Source of the DNA: Nocardia mikamii NBRC 108933
GTDB taxonomy: Bacteria; Actinomycetota; Actinomycetes; Mycobacteriales; Mycobacteriaceae
Assembly (NCBI RefSeq): GCF_001613505.1
Contig: NZ_BDCM01000013.1
Location: forward strand, 496,001 to 560,000
Length of the DNA stretch: 64,000 nucleotides
Reading direction: 5' to 3'
The notes beneath the pieces are model-generated. The model saw nothing but the letters and a program-made list of their open reading frames with translations, did not search any database and was not told where the DNA came from. This document shows, piece by piece, positions 34,842-46,389 of this stretch. The position numbers and the translations under genes are program-made. Position 1 is the first letter of the stretch; every line of letters starts with the position of its first letter.

Positions 34842-35288
34842 TCAACGGTGCCCTCGACCGAGGTCGGAGGAAGTCACCGATTCGCGCCGGCATTGCCTGT
34901 GCCGGCGGTCGGCACACACGACGAAGACCGGAAACCTGTCGTCTCGCGGACGCGGCTCGAAATGCACACGCACCGGCCGATCCGCGAGCAACGGCACCTC
35001 TCCCTCCAGCGAGGTGTAGACCCACGGGCCCTCGTCGAGTTCGACGATCGCGACCGTCGACTGAGTCAGCACACCACCCCGGCCGGCACGTTCCACCACC
35101 CGCCACGACACGATCGAGCCCTCCCCCGCCGACGGCACCCGTTCCAGGACATCCGACGCACACGAGGAACATCCCGCCGTCAGCGGCGCGTACAACTTGT
35201 CACATTTCGCGCATCGCCGGATCATCAAGACCTCTTCCGAGGTCGTCGTGCCGATCTGAGACCTGTGCTGAAGCTTGGGTGCAGACAT
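34842..35288 (-). CDS. Zinc-ribbon/OB-fold protein (DUF35 type)
   Basis: A protein of 148 residues from ATG 35288, with a strong GGAGG five bases upstream. A rubredoxin-like zinc ribbon (RRCAKCDKLY with CSSCAS, about residues 24-42) is followed by an OB-fold (GSIVSWRVVERAGRGG to GPWVYTSLEGEVPLLADRPV). DUF35 proteins normally pair with lipid-transfer thiolases or sterol enzymes and bind acyl-CoA, but no thiolase lies nearby. The C-terminal 30 residues are Arg/Cys-rich and unusual. It could partner with a distant thiolase. Confidence 0.8.
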   Translation of the reverse strand: MSAPKLQHRSQIGTTTSEEVLMIRRCAKCDKLYAPLTAGCSSCASDVLERVPSAGEGSIVSWRVVERAGRGGVLTQSTVAIVELDEGPWVYTSLEGEVPLLADRPVRVHFEPRPRDDRFPVFVVCADRRHRQCRRESVTSSDLGRGHR

Positions 35289-35538
35289 CGAATCCTCCGC
35301 AACGTGACCGATAGAACGCACTCCAGCCTCGTCACCGAGGGGCAGCGCCGCGACGGTAGAACTACCTCCGCGTATACCTATTTCTTGCCGACCGATTGCC
35401 TGGTGACGTCGCGTCCCCGTGGAAACAGCCGAATGATGGCATCGCACGTTGGCCACTTATCGGCCACTTCACAGCTCGCGCCACCCGCATGGGGCGCGAG
35501 ATCGTGGAAGAAAGGATCTTCTACCTGGGAAAATGAAG

Positions 35539-35610
35539 TGGGCGCAGAGGGGTTCGAACCCCCGACCGCTGGTGTGTAAAACCAGTGCTCTACCACTGAG
35601 CTATACGCCC
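35539..35610 (-). tRNA. tRNA-Val, anticodon UAC
   Basis: The minus-strand 72-mer folds as a full cloverleaf. The acceptor is GGGCGTA with TGCGCCC, the D arm GCTC/GAGC, the anticodon stem CTGGT/ACCAG with loop TTTACAC (anticodon TAC, reading GUA), and the T arm GGGGG-TTCGAAC-CCCTC; the discriminator is A. CCA is not encoded. It lies 73 bp downstream of ahpE, and the 250 bp on its other side hold nothing else I can support. Confidence 0.95.
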
Positions 35611-35683
35611 GGACTTCACCGGCCGGGCGGCGGTGAAGATGATGTGCCGCGCGGGCCGGGTGTCCGGGTCCGTGCGCGGCGGT

Positions 35684-36148
35684 TCATGAATCTAGTGCAG
35701 TGAGCGCTTTCTCCCAAGCCGCCTGGTCACGGGGCTCTCCGGGGCCGTTCATTTCGGCGAAACGGATGATTCCGTCCTTGTCCACGACGAAGGTGCCGCG
35801 GTTGGGGAAGCCGGTTTTGTCGTTGAAGACACCGTAGGCCTGGGTGACGGCGCCGTGCGGCCAGAAATCCGACAGCAGCGGGAAGGTGTAGCCCTGCTCG
35901 GCCGCCCAGATCTTGTGGGTGGGCGGGGGTCCGACGGAGATGGCGAGGATCTCGGCGTTGTCGTTCTGGAACTTCGGCAGTTCGTCGCGCACCTTGCACA
36001 GCTCACCCTGGCAGATGCCGGTGAACGCCAACGGGTAGAAGACGATCAGGACATTCTTGTGGCCCCGGTAATCGGCGAGGCTCACATCCTGGTTGTTCTG
36101 ATCCTTCAGCGTGAAATCCGGTGCGGCCGTACCCACTTCGAGCGGCAT
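35684..36148 (-). CDS. ahpE: Peroxiredoxin AhpE
   Basis: A protein of 154 residues from ATG 36148, with AGGAGG upstream. It has a thioredoxin fold with the peroxidatic Cys in LIVFYPLAFTGICQGELC; the PLAFTGxC form is that of mycobacterial AhpE. A second Cys follows four residues later. It reduces peroxides and peroxynitrite using mycoredoxin or mycothiol-linked donors. The gene order with the DUF3052 protein, the lipoprotein and aceE matches M. tuberculosis Rv2238c-Rv2241. Confidence 0.9.
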   Translation of the reverse strand: MPLEVGTAAPDFTLKDQNNQDVSLADYRGHKNVLIVFYPLAFTGICQGELCKVRDELPKFQNDNAEILAISVGPPPTHKIWAAEQGYTFPLLSDFWPHGAVTQAYGVFNDKTGFPNRGTFVVDKDGIIRFAEMNGPGEPRDQAAWEKALTALDS

Positions 36149-36227
36149 GCGCAGTCCTCCTGTCTTCGACGGCGGGCTGTTCCGGTACTCGGCGGCCGCC
36201 CGTGCGAAACAATAGTCACGCGGTGGG

Positions 36228-36650
36228 TCAGCGCTGCTTCGAGGGCGTCTTGGGCTGCATCAGCTTGGTGCCCGTCCAGGTGCCGAGGCTGACCGGTGTG
36301 GTCGACGTCAACCCCGCGGTGGGGGCGGATTCGGCGATCTCGCTGGGATCGACATGCCCGGGCCGGCCGGTCTTGGGAGTGAGCACCCATACGACACCGT
36401 CCTCGGCGAGCGGACCGATGGCATCCATCAGTTCGTCGACCAGGTCGCCGTCTCCGTCGCGCCACCACAGCAGTACGACGTCGATCACCTCGTCGGTGTC
36501 CTCGTCGAGTAGTTCGGAGCCGATCGCGTCCTCGACAGACGCCCTCAACTCGTCTGCGGTGTCCTCGTCCCAGCCCAACTCCTGAACCGCCATGCCGTGG
36601 GCAATGCCAAGCTTCTGAGCGTAGTTCTGCGCGTCCGCCGCGGCGACCAC
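36228..36650 (-). CDS. DUF3052 family protein
   Basis: A protein of 140 residues. GTG 36650 is chosen because GAGGAGG lies eight bases upstream and the known family starts there (VAAADAQNYAQKLGIAHGMAVQELG). The middle is strongly acidic (WDEDTADELRASVEDAIGSE, then DEDTDEVIDVVLLWWRDGDG), followed by LAEDGVVWVLTPKTGRPGHV. It corresponds to Rv2239c by position. It is cytoplasmic with no known activity; conservation next to ahpE and aceE is the main clue. Confidence 0.85.
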   Translation of the reverse strand: MVAAADAQNYAQKLGIAHGMAVQELGWDEDTADELRASVEDAIGSELLDEDTDEVIDVVLLWWRDGDGDLVDELMDAIGPLAEDGVVWVLTPKTGRPGHVDPSEIAESAPTAGLTSTTPVSLGTWTGTKLMQPKTPSKQR

Positions 36651-36826
36651 GGTGGTGTCCTCCTCAACTCCCGACAACAGATAGTTGCAAGCGAACATGG
36701 TTATCGGCCGCAACGCAAGCCGATCCGCCCAAATAACCTCCGAAATGTCGCGGATGCATGCCCCGGAGCGAAGCGCGCAGAGGCGGTTCGCAACGCCCTG
36801 AGCGGCCCCGGGACACCCGTTTCCGG

Positions 36827-37384
36827 CTATCGCGCCGGGCATGCGGTACGCACCGCGTTCAGCGCGTCGTTGACTCGCTTGCTGGCGTCGTTGAGCGTGC
36901 CGACGGGCGCGGTGTAGGTCATCTTGCGGGATTCGTCGGCCAGGCCGCGGGCGGCGTTGACGTATTCGGTGAACTTCTGCGCGAGCTCCGGGGGTAACGC
37001 GTCGCCGGCGGCGGTGACTCGTCCCTCCACGGTCCGCGCGGCGTCCTCGAGGGTCTGGGCGGCGGAATCGCGCTTGGCGTCCTGGTCGGGGGCGTTCGCG
37101 TCGTGCGCGTCGACGAAGTCGTTGTACTTCGTCACCGCGGTACCGGTGGTCTCACGGAACGGATTGCAGTTGTCGGCGACGGCTTTCGTCTGTGCGGCAG
37201 CCTTTTTCGACGAGGTGGCCGCGGCCGAGGACGCTGCCATCTCGGTGCGGAACGCGGCCGCGTCCGCCTGGTTCACCGTCGCGGTACCGTGGACAGCGGT
37301 AGAGCATCCTGCCACCACCAGTCCGGTGCCGACCGCCAAGGTCGCGCACATCAGTCCGAACCCACGTGGGTTCAGCAGTTTCAT
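36827..37384 (-). CDS. Putative lipoprotein (Rv2240c-like position)
   Basis: A protein of 185 residues from ATG 37384, with GGGAGG upstream. It has a signal peptide ending in the lipobox VVAGC (Cys 27), so it should be lipid-anchored on the outer face of the plasma membrane. The mature part is Ala/Thr/Lys-rich and helical, likely coiled coil (TEMAASSAAATSSKKAAAQ, then AAQTLEDAARTVEGRVTAAG), with two further Cys. The 237 bp between this and aceE hold the divergent promoters. Function unknown. Confidence 0.8.
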   Translation of the reverse strand: MKLLNPRGFGLMCATLAVGTGLVVAGCSTAVHGTATVNQADAAAFRTEMAASSAAATSSKKAAAQTKAVADNCNPFRETTGTAVTKYNDFVDAHDANAPDQDAKRDSAAQTLEDAARTVEGRVTAAGDALPPELAQKFTEYVNAARGLADESRKMTYTAPVGTLNDASKRVNDALNAVRTACPAR

Positions 37385-37621
37385 CGTCCTCCCCGCTTCT
37401 CGAGCAGTCGAAAGAATGTTCTGTGGCGAGCTTCGCTGCAACGAGCGTCACAGCCTAGCGAACGGTACTGGATTTACGGCTGACATGATGACCTGGGACG
37501 CATCATCGACAAGGATGTGAGGTGCGCCCCAAACCGTGAGCGACGGACGGCCCGCACACCAGCGGTGCTGCCCGGGGTTAGAGCCATCAGCTTGTCCACC
37601 CCTGTACGAGGAGCATTGATT

Positions 37622-40570
<2,949 letters not shown>

Positions 40571-40575
40571 CCGGT

Positions 40576-40606
40576 CCGGTGGGGGCGCGAATCGCGCCCC
40601 CACCGG
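40576..40606 (+). terminator. Strong hairpin after aceE
   Basis: CCGGTGGGGGCGCG (40576-40589) and CGCGCCCCCACCGG (40593-40606) form a perfect 14-bp stem with loop AAT, six bases after the aceE stop. It separates aceE from mabR, which starts 43 bp later. Confidence 0.8.
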
Positions 40607-40649
40607 GGGGTTGCGGAGACCGACCAGCGCGATGACGGAATATTGAACA

Positions 40650-41978
40650 GTGGAACGTAAACCGCCGCGACCTCGCCGGGTTTCCGAGGGGTCGTCCGAG
40701 CACGAGGTCTATCTGCCGACCGGGGCCCTGTCACCCAATCGGCAAACCCGCGATCCGCTGCCGGACACCCTGCTCAAGAGGGTGAAGCAATTCTCCGGGC
40801 GGCTGTCCACCGAGGCGATCGCCTCGATGGAGGACCGGTTACCGTTCTTCGGCGACCTGGATGCCGCCCAGCGTGCGGGCGTGCAGATGCTGGTGCAAAC
40901 CGCGGTGGTCAACTTCCTGGAGTGGTTGCAGGATCCGGAAAGCGATATCCGCTTCAGCCTCGACGCGTTCCAGGTGATCCCGCAGGACCTCGCCCGGCGG
41001 CTGACCCTGCGCCAGACCGTGGACATGGTCCGGGTCGCGATGGAGTTCTTCGAGCAGTGGCTGCCGGCGCTGGCCCGCAACGACCGCCAGCTGGTGGCGC
41101 TCACCGAGGCGGTGCTGCGCTACGGCCGCGAACTCGGTTTCGCCGCGGCCTCGGTCTACGCCTCGGCGGCCGAATCCCGCGGCGCCTGGGACACCCGTCT
41201 GGAGGCGCTGGTCGTCGACGCGGTGGTGCGCGGCGATACCGGTGCCGAAATGCTCTCGCGCGCGGCCACATTGAACTGGGACGCCACCGCCGCGGCGACG
41301 GTGCTGGTCGGCACGCCGCCGAAAGATCAAGTGGCCGTGGTGAGTTCGGTGCACGTCATCGCCGCCCGGCACGGCCGCGCGGCGCTGGCCGTGGTACAGG
41401 GTTCGCGGCTGGTGATGGTGGTCAGCGGCAATCTCGGCGATACCGGCTATCCCTCGCCGTTCCTGATGGATCTGCTCGCCGAGGCGTTCTCCGAGGGGCC
41501 CGTGGTGATCGGCCCGACCACGCGCACGCTGTCGGCTGCCCACGTCAGCGCGGTGGAGGCGATGGCCGGAATGGAGGCCGTGGTGGGCTGGCGGGCGGCG
41601 CCGCGACCGGTGCACGCCTCCGAACTTCTGCCCGAGCGAGCACTGCTCGGCGATCGGGCTGCGGTCGACGCTCTCAACGAGTATCTTGTGCTACCGTTGG
41701 CCGCCGCCGGGTCGGCCTTGTCGGACACTCTCGACGCCTACCTCGATTGCGGTGGAGCGGTCGAGACATGTGCGCGGCAGCTGTTCGTTCATCCAAATAC
41801 GGTCCGCTACCGGCTCAAGCGCATCGCCGAGGTCACGGGCCGGGATCCGATGAATCCTCGCGACGCCTATGTGCTCCGAATCGCGGCAACAGTGGGTCGT
41901 TTGACACGAACCCGTAACGAATCGTCAACACCTGCCCCAGAGGACTCGCCGGCAACTTTCTACGAAGATCGCCTGTAA
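40650..41978 (+). CDS. mabR: PucR/CdaR-type regulator of the FAS-II operon (MabR)
   Basis: A protein of 442 residues from GTG 40650. It has a helical N-domain, a GGDEF-like middle, and a C-terminal PucR helix-turn-helix (AVETCARQLFVHPNTVRYRLKRIAEVTG, about 375-402). By position (between aceE and fabD) and length it is the counterpart of Rv2242, described as MabR, an essential regulator of the mycolate FAS-II operon that responds to acyl-CoA. A TTTTGT-N9-ACAAAA dyad, the form I recall for its site, lies 41 bp downstream in the fabD promoter. Confidence 0.85.
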   Translation: MERKPPRPRRVSEGSSEHEVYLPTGALSPNRQTRDPLPDTLLKRVKQFSGRLSTEAIASMEDRLPFFGDLDAAQRAGVQMLVQTAVVNFLEWLQDPESDIRFSLDAFQVIPQDLARRLTLRQTVDMVRVAMEFFEQWLPALARNDRQLVALTEAVLRYGRELGFAAASVYASAAESRGAWDTRLEALVVDAVVRGDTGAEMLSRAATLNWDATAAATVLVGTPPKDQVAVVSSVHVIAARHGRAALAVVQGSRLVMVVSGNLGDTGYPSPFLMDLLAEAFSEGPVVIGPTTRTLSAAHVSAVEAMAGMEAVVGWRAAPRPVHASELLPERALLGDRAAVDALNEYLVLPLAAAGSALSDTLDAYLDCGGAVETCARQLFVHPNTVRYRLKRIAEVTGRDPMNPRDAYVLRIAATVGRLTRTRNESSTPAPEDSPATFYEDRL

Positions 41979-42019
41979 CGGATCTCGGGAATCGGTCGAT
42001 CGCGACAACCCACGTGGCG

Positions 42020-42040
42020 TTTTGTGGGGTCCACACAAAA
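42020..42040. promoter_or_regulatory. Predicted MabR operator TTTTGT-N9-ACAAAA upstream of fabD
   Basis: TTTTGT (42020-42025) and ACAAAA (42035-42040) are exact inverted halves nine bases apart, in a stretch unusually AT-rich for this genome. The fabD GTG is 67 bp downstream. A lone TTTTGT half occurs again at 42094-42099. Confidence 0.75.
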
Positions 42041-42106
42041 GCGTCCCTCAAACATCATCGGCACCGACATCTCCACGGAGCCCCCTCACGGTGTTTTGTT
42101 AGAGGC

Positions 42107-43021
42107 GTGATCGCGTTGTTCGCCCCTGGACAGGGCTCCCAGACACCCGGCATGCTCGCGCCATGGCTCGATCTTCCCGGCGCGCGTGACCGCCTCGAAC
42201 TGTGGTCCAAGGCGTCCGGCCTGGATCTGCTCCGCCTCGGCACCACCGCCACCGCGGAGGAGATCACCGATACCGCGGTGACCCAGCCGCTGGTCGTCGC
42301 CGCCGCGCTGCTGGCTTTCGCCGAGATTCCGCACGAAGCGGTTCCGGCGGATACCATCGTCGCCGGACATTCGGTCGGCGAGCTCGCCGCCGCAGCCGTC
42401 GCCGGTGTCGTCTCCTCCGACGACGCGGTGAAACTGGCCGCGATCCGCGGTGCGGAGATGGCCAAGGCGTGCGCGCTGGTTCCGACCGGCATGTCCGCCG
42501 TGCTCGGTGGCGACGAGGCCGCCGTGCTCGACCGGCTCGCCGAGCTCGACCTGGTTCCGGCCAACCGCAACGCGGTCGGCCAGATCGTGGCGGCAGGCCG
42601 GCTGGATGCGCTGGCGGAACTGGCCGCGAACCCGCCGGAGAAGGCGCGGATTCGCGCACTGCCCGTCGCCGGGGCCTTCCACACCGCGTTCATGGCACCC
42701 GCCCAGGACGCCGTGGCCGAAGCCATCTCCCGGATGGTTCCGGGTGAGCCGACCCGTACTCTGCTGTCGAACTACGACGGCAAGCCGGTCGACTCGGGCG
42801 CAGACGCCATCGAGAAGCTGGCGGCACAGGTGACCCGGCCCGTCCGGTGGGATCTGTGCACCGAAACCGTTCGCGCGGCAGGGGTTTCCGCGGTGGCCGA
42901 GTTGCCACCGGCCGGAACCCTGGTCGGCATCGCCAAGCGGGAGCTCAAGGGCACCCCGAATCTGGCGCTGAAGACCCCCGAGAACATCCCCGCGTTTGTC
43001 GAGCTCTCGGCAACCGGCTAG
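42107..43021 (+). CDS. fabD: Malonyl-CoA:ACP transacylase
   Basis: A protein of 304 residues from GTG 42107, with a weak AGAGG upstream. It has the opening ALFAPGQGSQTPGM, the nucleophile IVAGHSVGELAA (Ser about 90), an Arg-containing loop, and the catalytic His in VAGAFHTAFM (about 195). It loads malonyl onto AcpM for FAS-II elongation of mycolate chains. It is the first gene of fabD-acpM-kasA, and its promoter carries the predicted MabR dyad. Confidence 0.93.
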   Translation: MIALFAPGQGSQTPGMLAPWLDLPGARDRLELWSKASGLDLLRLGTTATAEEITDTAVTQPLVVAAALLAFAEIPHEAVPADTIVAGHSVGELAAAAVAGVVSSDDAVKLAAIRGAEMAKACALVPTGMSAVLGGDEAAVLDRLAELDLVPANRNAVGQIVAAGRLDALAELAANPPEKARIRALPVAGAFHTAFMAPAQDAVAEAISRMVPGEPTRTLLSNYDGKPVDSGADAIEKLAAQVTRPVRWDLCTETVRAAGVSAVAELPPAGTLVGIAKRELKGTPNLALKTPENIPAFVELSATG

Positions 43022-43150
43022 CTTTCCTCGCGGCTCGTAGTGATGCGACCGCGAGCGAGCAGGACGAAACGTTTGTCCAGCTCGTACCGAAAAATAATCG
43101 GACCTCCGATTCACGTCGGACCAACGAAAGAACAAGAAGGGAGCCACCAA

Positions 43151-43453
43151 GTGGCCGCTCTGACCCAGGAACAGATCGTCGAAGAGCTCGGCAAGATCAT
43201 CGAAGAGGTGACCGGCATCGAGCCCTCCGAGGTGACGATCGAGAAGTCTTTCGTCGATGACCTGGACATCGACTCGCTGTCGATGGTCGAGATCGCCGTG
43301 CAGACCGAGGACAAGTACGGCGTGAAGATCCCCGACGAGGATCTCGCCAGCCTCAAGACCGTGGGTGACGCCGTCTCCTACATCCAGAAGCTCGAGGCCG
43401 AGAACTCCGACGCGGCCGCTGAGCTCAAGGCCAAGTTCGGTAGCGCCGAGTAA
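43151..43453 (+). CDS. acpM: Meromycolate-extension acyl carrier protein
   Basis: A protein of 100 residues from GTG 43151, with AGGGAG upstream. It is a four-helix carrier with phosphopantetheine Ser in DLDIDSLSMVEI (about residue 41). The C-terminal extension KLEAENSDAAAELKAKFGSAE is longer than in ordinary AcpP and typical of AcpM. It carries the growing meromycolate chain. 129 bp separate it from fabD and 12 bp from kasA. Confidence 0.95.
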   Translation: MAALTQEQIVEELGKIIEEVTGIEPSEVTIEKSFVDDLDIDSLSMVEIAVQTEDKYGVKIPDEDLASLKTVGDAVSYIQKLEAENSDAAAELKAKFGSAE

Positions 43454-43465
43454 AGGGCCGATACC

Positions 43466-44716
43466 GTGACCACTCCTTCCACTTTGAACGGGAACTTCCC
43501 GAACGTAGTCGTCACCAGTCTCGCGGCGACCACGTCGATCGCCGGTGACGTCGATGCGACGTGGAAGGGACTCCTCAACGGCGAGAGCGGCATCGACGTT
43601 CTCGAGGATTCCTTCATCGAGGAATACGACCTCCCGGTTCGCATCGGCGGCCACCTGAAGGTTTCGCCGGACACCCTGCTCAGCCGAGTCGAGATCCGCC
43701 GCATGGCCTATGTCGAGCGGCTGGCGATGGTGCTGGGGCGCGAGGTGTGGAAGAACGCCGGCAGCCCCGAGGTGGACCCCGAGCGCTTGGCCGTGGCGAT
43801 CGGCACCGGCCTCGGCGGCGGCGACGCGCTCATCGACTCGGTGGACAAGCTGAAGAACGGCGGCTACCGCAAGATCTCGCCGCTGGCCGTTCAGATGGTC
43901 ATGCCGAACGGGCCGTCCGCTGTCGTGGGCCTCGAACTGGGGGCCAAGGCGGGAGTGGTCACCCCGGTCTCGGCATGTTCGTCGGGATCCGAGGGCATCG
44001 CCAACGCGTGGCGGATGATCGTCATGGGCGACGCCGACATGGTCGTCACCGGCGGTGTCGAGGGATACATCTCCGACGTGCCGATCGCCGCGTTCTCCAT
44101 GATGCGGGCGATGAGCACCCGCAACGATGACCCCAAGGGCGCGTCGCGGCCGTTCGACAAGGATCGTGACGGCTTCGTCTTCGGCGAGGCCGGTGCGCTG
44201 ATGGTCGTGGAGACCGAAGAGCACGCCAAGGCGCGCGGGGCCACCATCCACGCTCGCCTGCTGGGTGCCGGCATCACCTCCGACGGCTTCCATCTGGTCG
44301 CCCCGGATCCCACGGGTGCCGGTGCGGCGCGCGCCATGGAGCGCGCCATGCAGACCGCCGGACTGACGAAGTCCGACATCACGCACATCAATGCGCACGC
44401 GACCGCCACCCCGATCGGGGACACAGCGGAAGCGAACGCGATCCACAAGGCCGTGGGTAAGCACGCCTCGGTCTACGCGCCCAAGTCCGCCCTGGGCCAC
44501 TCGATCGGCGCTGTGGGCGCCCTCGAGTCGGTACTCACAGTGCTCAGCATTCGCGACGGCATCGTTCCGCCCACGCTGAACCTGGAGAACCAGGACCCGG
44601 AGATCGACCTGGATGTCGTGCACGGTGAGGCCCGTCGCCAGGACATCGAGTACGCGATCAACAACTCGTTCGGTTTCGGCGGCCACAACGTGGCGCTCGC
44701 CTTCGGACGGTACTGA
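43466..44716 (+). CDS. kasA: Beta-ketoacyl-ACP synthase KasA
   Basis: A protein of 416 residues from GTG 43466, with AAAGG upstream. It is a KAS II-type thiolase fold with catalytic Cys in TPVSACSSGSEGIA (about 171), His in HINAHATATPIGD and His in ALGHSIGAVGALES; the ending is NNSFGFGGHNVALAFGRY. It extends AcpM-bound chains with malonyl-AcpM. In mycobacteria kasB follows directly; here it is absent and a hairpin lies in its place, so this enzyme may do the work of both in this locus. Confidence 0.95.
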   Translation: MTTPSTLNGNFPNVVVTSLAATTSIAGDVDATWKGLLNGESGIDVLEDSFIEEYDLPVRIGGHLKVSPDTLLSRVEIRRMAYVERLAMVLGREVWKNAGSPEVDPERLAVAIGTGLGGGDALIDSVDKLKNGGYRKISPLAVQMVMPNGPSAVVGLELGAKAGVVTPVSACSSGSEGIANAWRMIVMGDADMVVTGGVEGYISDVPIAAFSMMRAMSTRNDDPKGASRPFDKDRDGFVFGEAGALMVVETEEHAKARGATIHARLLGAGITSDGFHLVAPDPTGAGAARAMERAMQTAGLTKSDITHINAHATATPIGDTAEANAIHKAVGKHASVYAPKSALGHSIGAVGALESVLTVLSIRDGIVPPTLNLENQDPEIDLDVVHGEARRQDIEYAINNSFGFGGHNVALAFGRY

Positions 44717-44755
44717 TCCGACTCGTCGACAACGTCTGTCGACAACTTCAGCGAA

Positions 44756-44809
44756 CCCGGTGGGGCTTTTCGGCCAAGGCAGATCCCCTCGTCGAAAAGC
44801 CCCACCGGG
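44756..44809 (+). terminator. Long hairpin between kasA and accD6
   Basis: CCCGGTGGGGCTTTTCG (44756-44772) and CGAAAAGCCCCACCGGG (44793-44809) form a perfect 17-bp stem with a 20-nt loop, followed by ATTTTCATCTTT. It is 40 bp after the kasA stop and 59 bp before accD6, so it should end or attenuate the fabD-acpM-kasA transcript. Confidence 0.8.
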
Positions 44810-44867
44810 ATTTTCATCTTTCGCAGCCGCGTCAGCGACTCCACATTTCCCTCGAGGAGAGACCGCG

Positions 44868-46313
44868 ATGACCATCATGGCCCCCGCGCAGGCGGACGCC
44901 ACGACCGATCCCCGTGATCCGCTGGGCCGGTTGCAGCGCTTCTTCGATCCCGGAACCGTCCTCCCGCTCCACCCCCGCGACAAGTCCGGCGTGCTGGCCG
45001 CCATCGGCGAGGTCGACGGCGTGCGCACCGTCGCGTACTGCTCCGATGCCACCGTGATGGGTGGCGCCATGGGTGTCGACGGATGCAAGCACATCGTGGA
45101 CGCGATCGATACCGCCATCGACTCCCGGATTCCCGTGGTCGGCATCTGGCATTCGGGCGGTGCGCGCCTGGCGGAGGGCGTCGAGGCACTGCACGCGGTG
45201 GGCACCGTTTTCGAGGCCATGGTTCGCGCGTCGGGCCTGGTCCCGCAGATTTCGATCGTGGTCGGCTTCGCCGCCGGCGGCGCCGCGTACGGTCCCGCGC
45301 TGACCGACGTCGTCATCATGGCGCCCGAGGGCCGCGTCTTCGTGACGGGTCCGGACGTCGTCAAGTCGGTCACGGGTGAGAACGTCGACATGGCCACCCT
45401 CGGCGGTCCCGAGACCCACGGCAAGAAGTCCGGCGTGTGCCATATCGTCGCCGACGACGAGAACGACGCGATGCACCGCGGCCGCCGCCTGGTCTCGATG
45501 TTCGCCGAACAGGGCGAATTCGACCTGTCCGCCGCCGCCCACGGCGATGTGGACCTCAAGGCGATGCTGCCGGAGTCGGCCAAGCGCGCCTACGACGTCA
45601 AGCCGGTCGTGCGCGAGCTACTCGACAAGATCCCCTCGCCGGACGGCGACGGCGAATCGTCCTTCGAGGAGTTGCAGGGCGGTTACGCCCGCAGCATCGT
45701 CACCGGTCTCGGCCGCCTCGGTGGTCGCACGGTCGGTGTGCTCGCCAACAACCCGCTGCGCATGGGCGGCTGCCTCACCAGCGAATCCGCCGAGAAGGCA
45801 GCGCGTTTCGTGCGCCTGTGCAACTCCTTCGGCATTCCGCTGGTCGTGATCACCGACGTGCCCGGTTATCTGCCCGGTGTCGGCATGGAATGGGAGGGCG
45901 TGGTGCGCCGCGGCGCGAAACTGCTGCACGCCTTCGCCGAGGCCCGCGTTCCGCGCGTCACGCTGGTGACCCGGAAGATCTACGGCGGCGCCTACATCGC
46001 GATGAACGCCCGCTCGCTGGGTGCCACCGCGGTGTACGCCTGGCCGGAGTCCGAGGTCGCCGTGATGGGCGCCAAGGCCGCGGTCGGCATCCTGCACAAG
46101 AAGGCCATCGCGAAGGCTCCCGAGGAGGAGCGCGAGGCTCTGATCGAGCGTCTCACCGCCGAACACGAGACCATCGCCGGCGGAGTCGGGCGGGCGCTGT
46201 CCATCGGCGTCGTGGACGAGGTCATCGACCCCGCCAAGACTCGGTCCACCATTGCCGCCGCGCTGGCCTCGGCCCCGGCGCGGCCCAGCCACAACAAGAA
46301 CATTCCGCTGTAA
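44868..46313 (+). CDS. accD6: Acyl-CoA carboxylase beta subunit AccD6
   Basis: A protein of 481 residues from ATG 44868. It has a carboxyltransferase double-crotonase fold, with the N-half oxyanion region GIWHSGGARLAEGVEAL and the C-half glycine-rich VTRKIYGGAYIAMNARSLG. VPGYLPGVGMEWEGVVRRGAK carries the biotin-pocket Asp/Gly pattern of acetyl-CoA carboxylases. It makes malonyl-CoA with an AccA3 subunit encoded elsewhere. It follows the FAS-II genes as in mycobacteria but is set apart by a hairpin, so it probably has its own promoter. Confidence 0.93.
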   Translation: MTIMAPAQADATTDPRDPLGRLQRFFDPGTVLPLHPRDKSGVLAAIGEVDGVRTVAYCSDATVMGGAMGVDGCKHIVDAIDTAIDSRIPVVGIWHSGGARLAEGVEALHAVGTVFEAMVRASGLVPQISIVVGFAAGGAAYGPALTDVVIMAPEGRVFVTGPDVVKSVTGENVDMATLGGPETHGKKSGVCHIVADDENDAMHRGRRLVSMFAEQGEFDLSAAAHGDVDLKAMLPESAKRAYDVKPVVRELLDKIPSPDGDGESSFEELQGGYARSIVTGLGRLGGRTVGVLANNPLRMGGCLTSESAEKAARFVRLCNSFGIPLVVITDVPGYLPGVGMEWEGVVRRGAKLLHAFAEARVPRVTLVTRKIYGGAYIAMNARSLGATAVYAWPESEVAVMGAKAAVGILHKKAIAKAPEEEREALIERLTAEHETIAGGVGRALSIGVVDEVIDPAKTRSTIAAALASAPARPSHNKNIPL

Positions 46314-46334
46314 AGCCTTCGGCGGCAATACGTT

Positions 46335-46365
46335 ACGGGTGGTCTCCGCTGCGGAGGCCACCCGT
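46335..46365. terminator. Bidirectional hairpin between accD6 and the DUF3145 gene
   Basis: ACGGGTGGTCTCCGC (46335-46349) and GCGGAGGCCACCCGT (46351-46365) pair with one mismatch. TTTT follows soon after on the plus strand. It lies between convergent genes and can serve both. Confidence 0.75.
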
Positions 46366-46389
46366 CGTGTTTTCCGATGGTTGCGGGAT

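Noticed and set aside
42086..45583. Minus-strand frame of 1165 codons across fabD, acpM, kasA and accD6
   Set aside because: It spans four conserved plus-strand genes and their gaps, so it is a codon-bias artefact.
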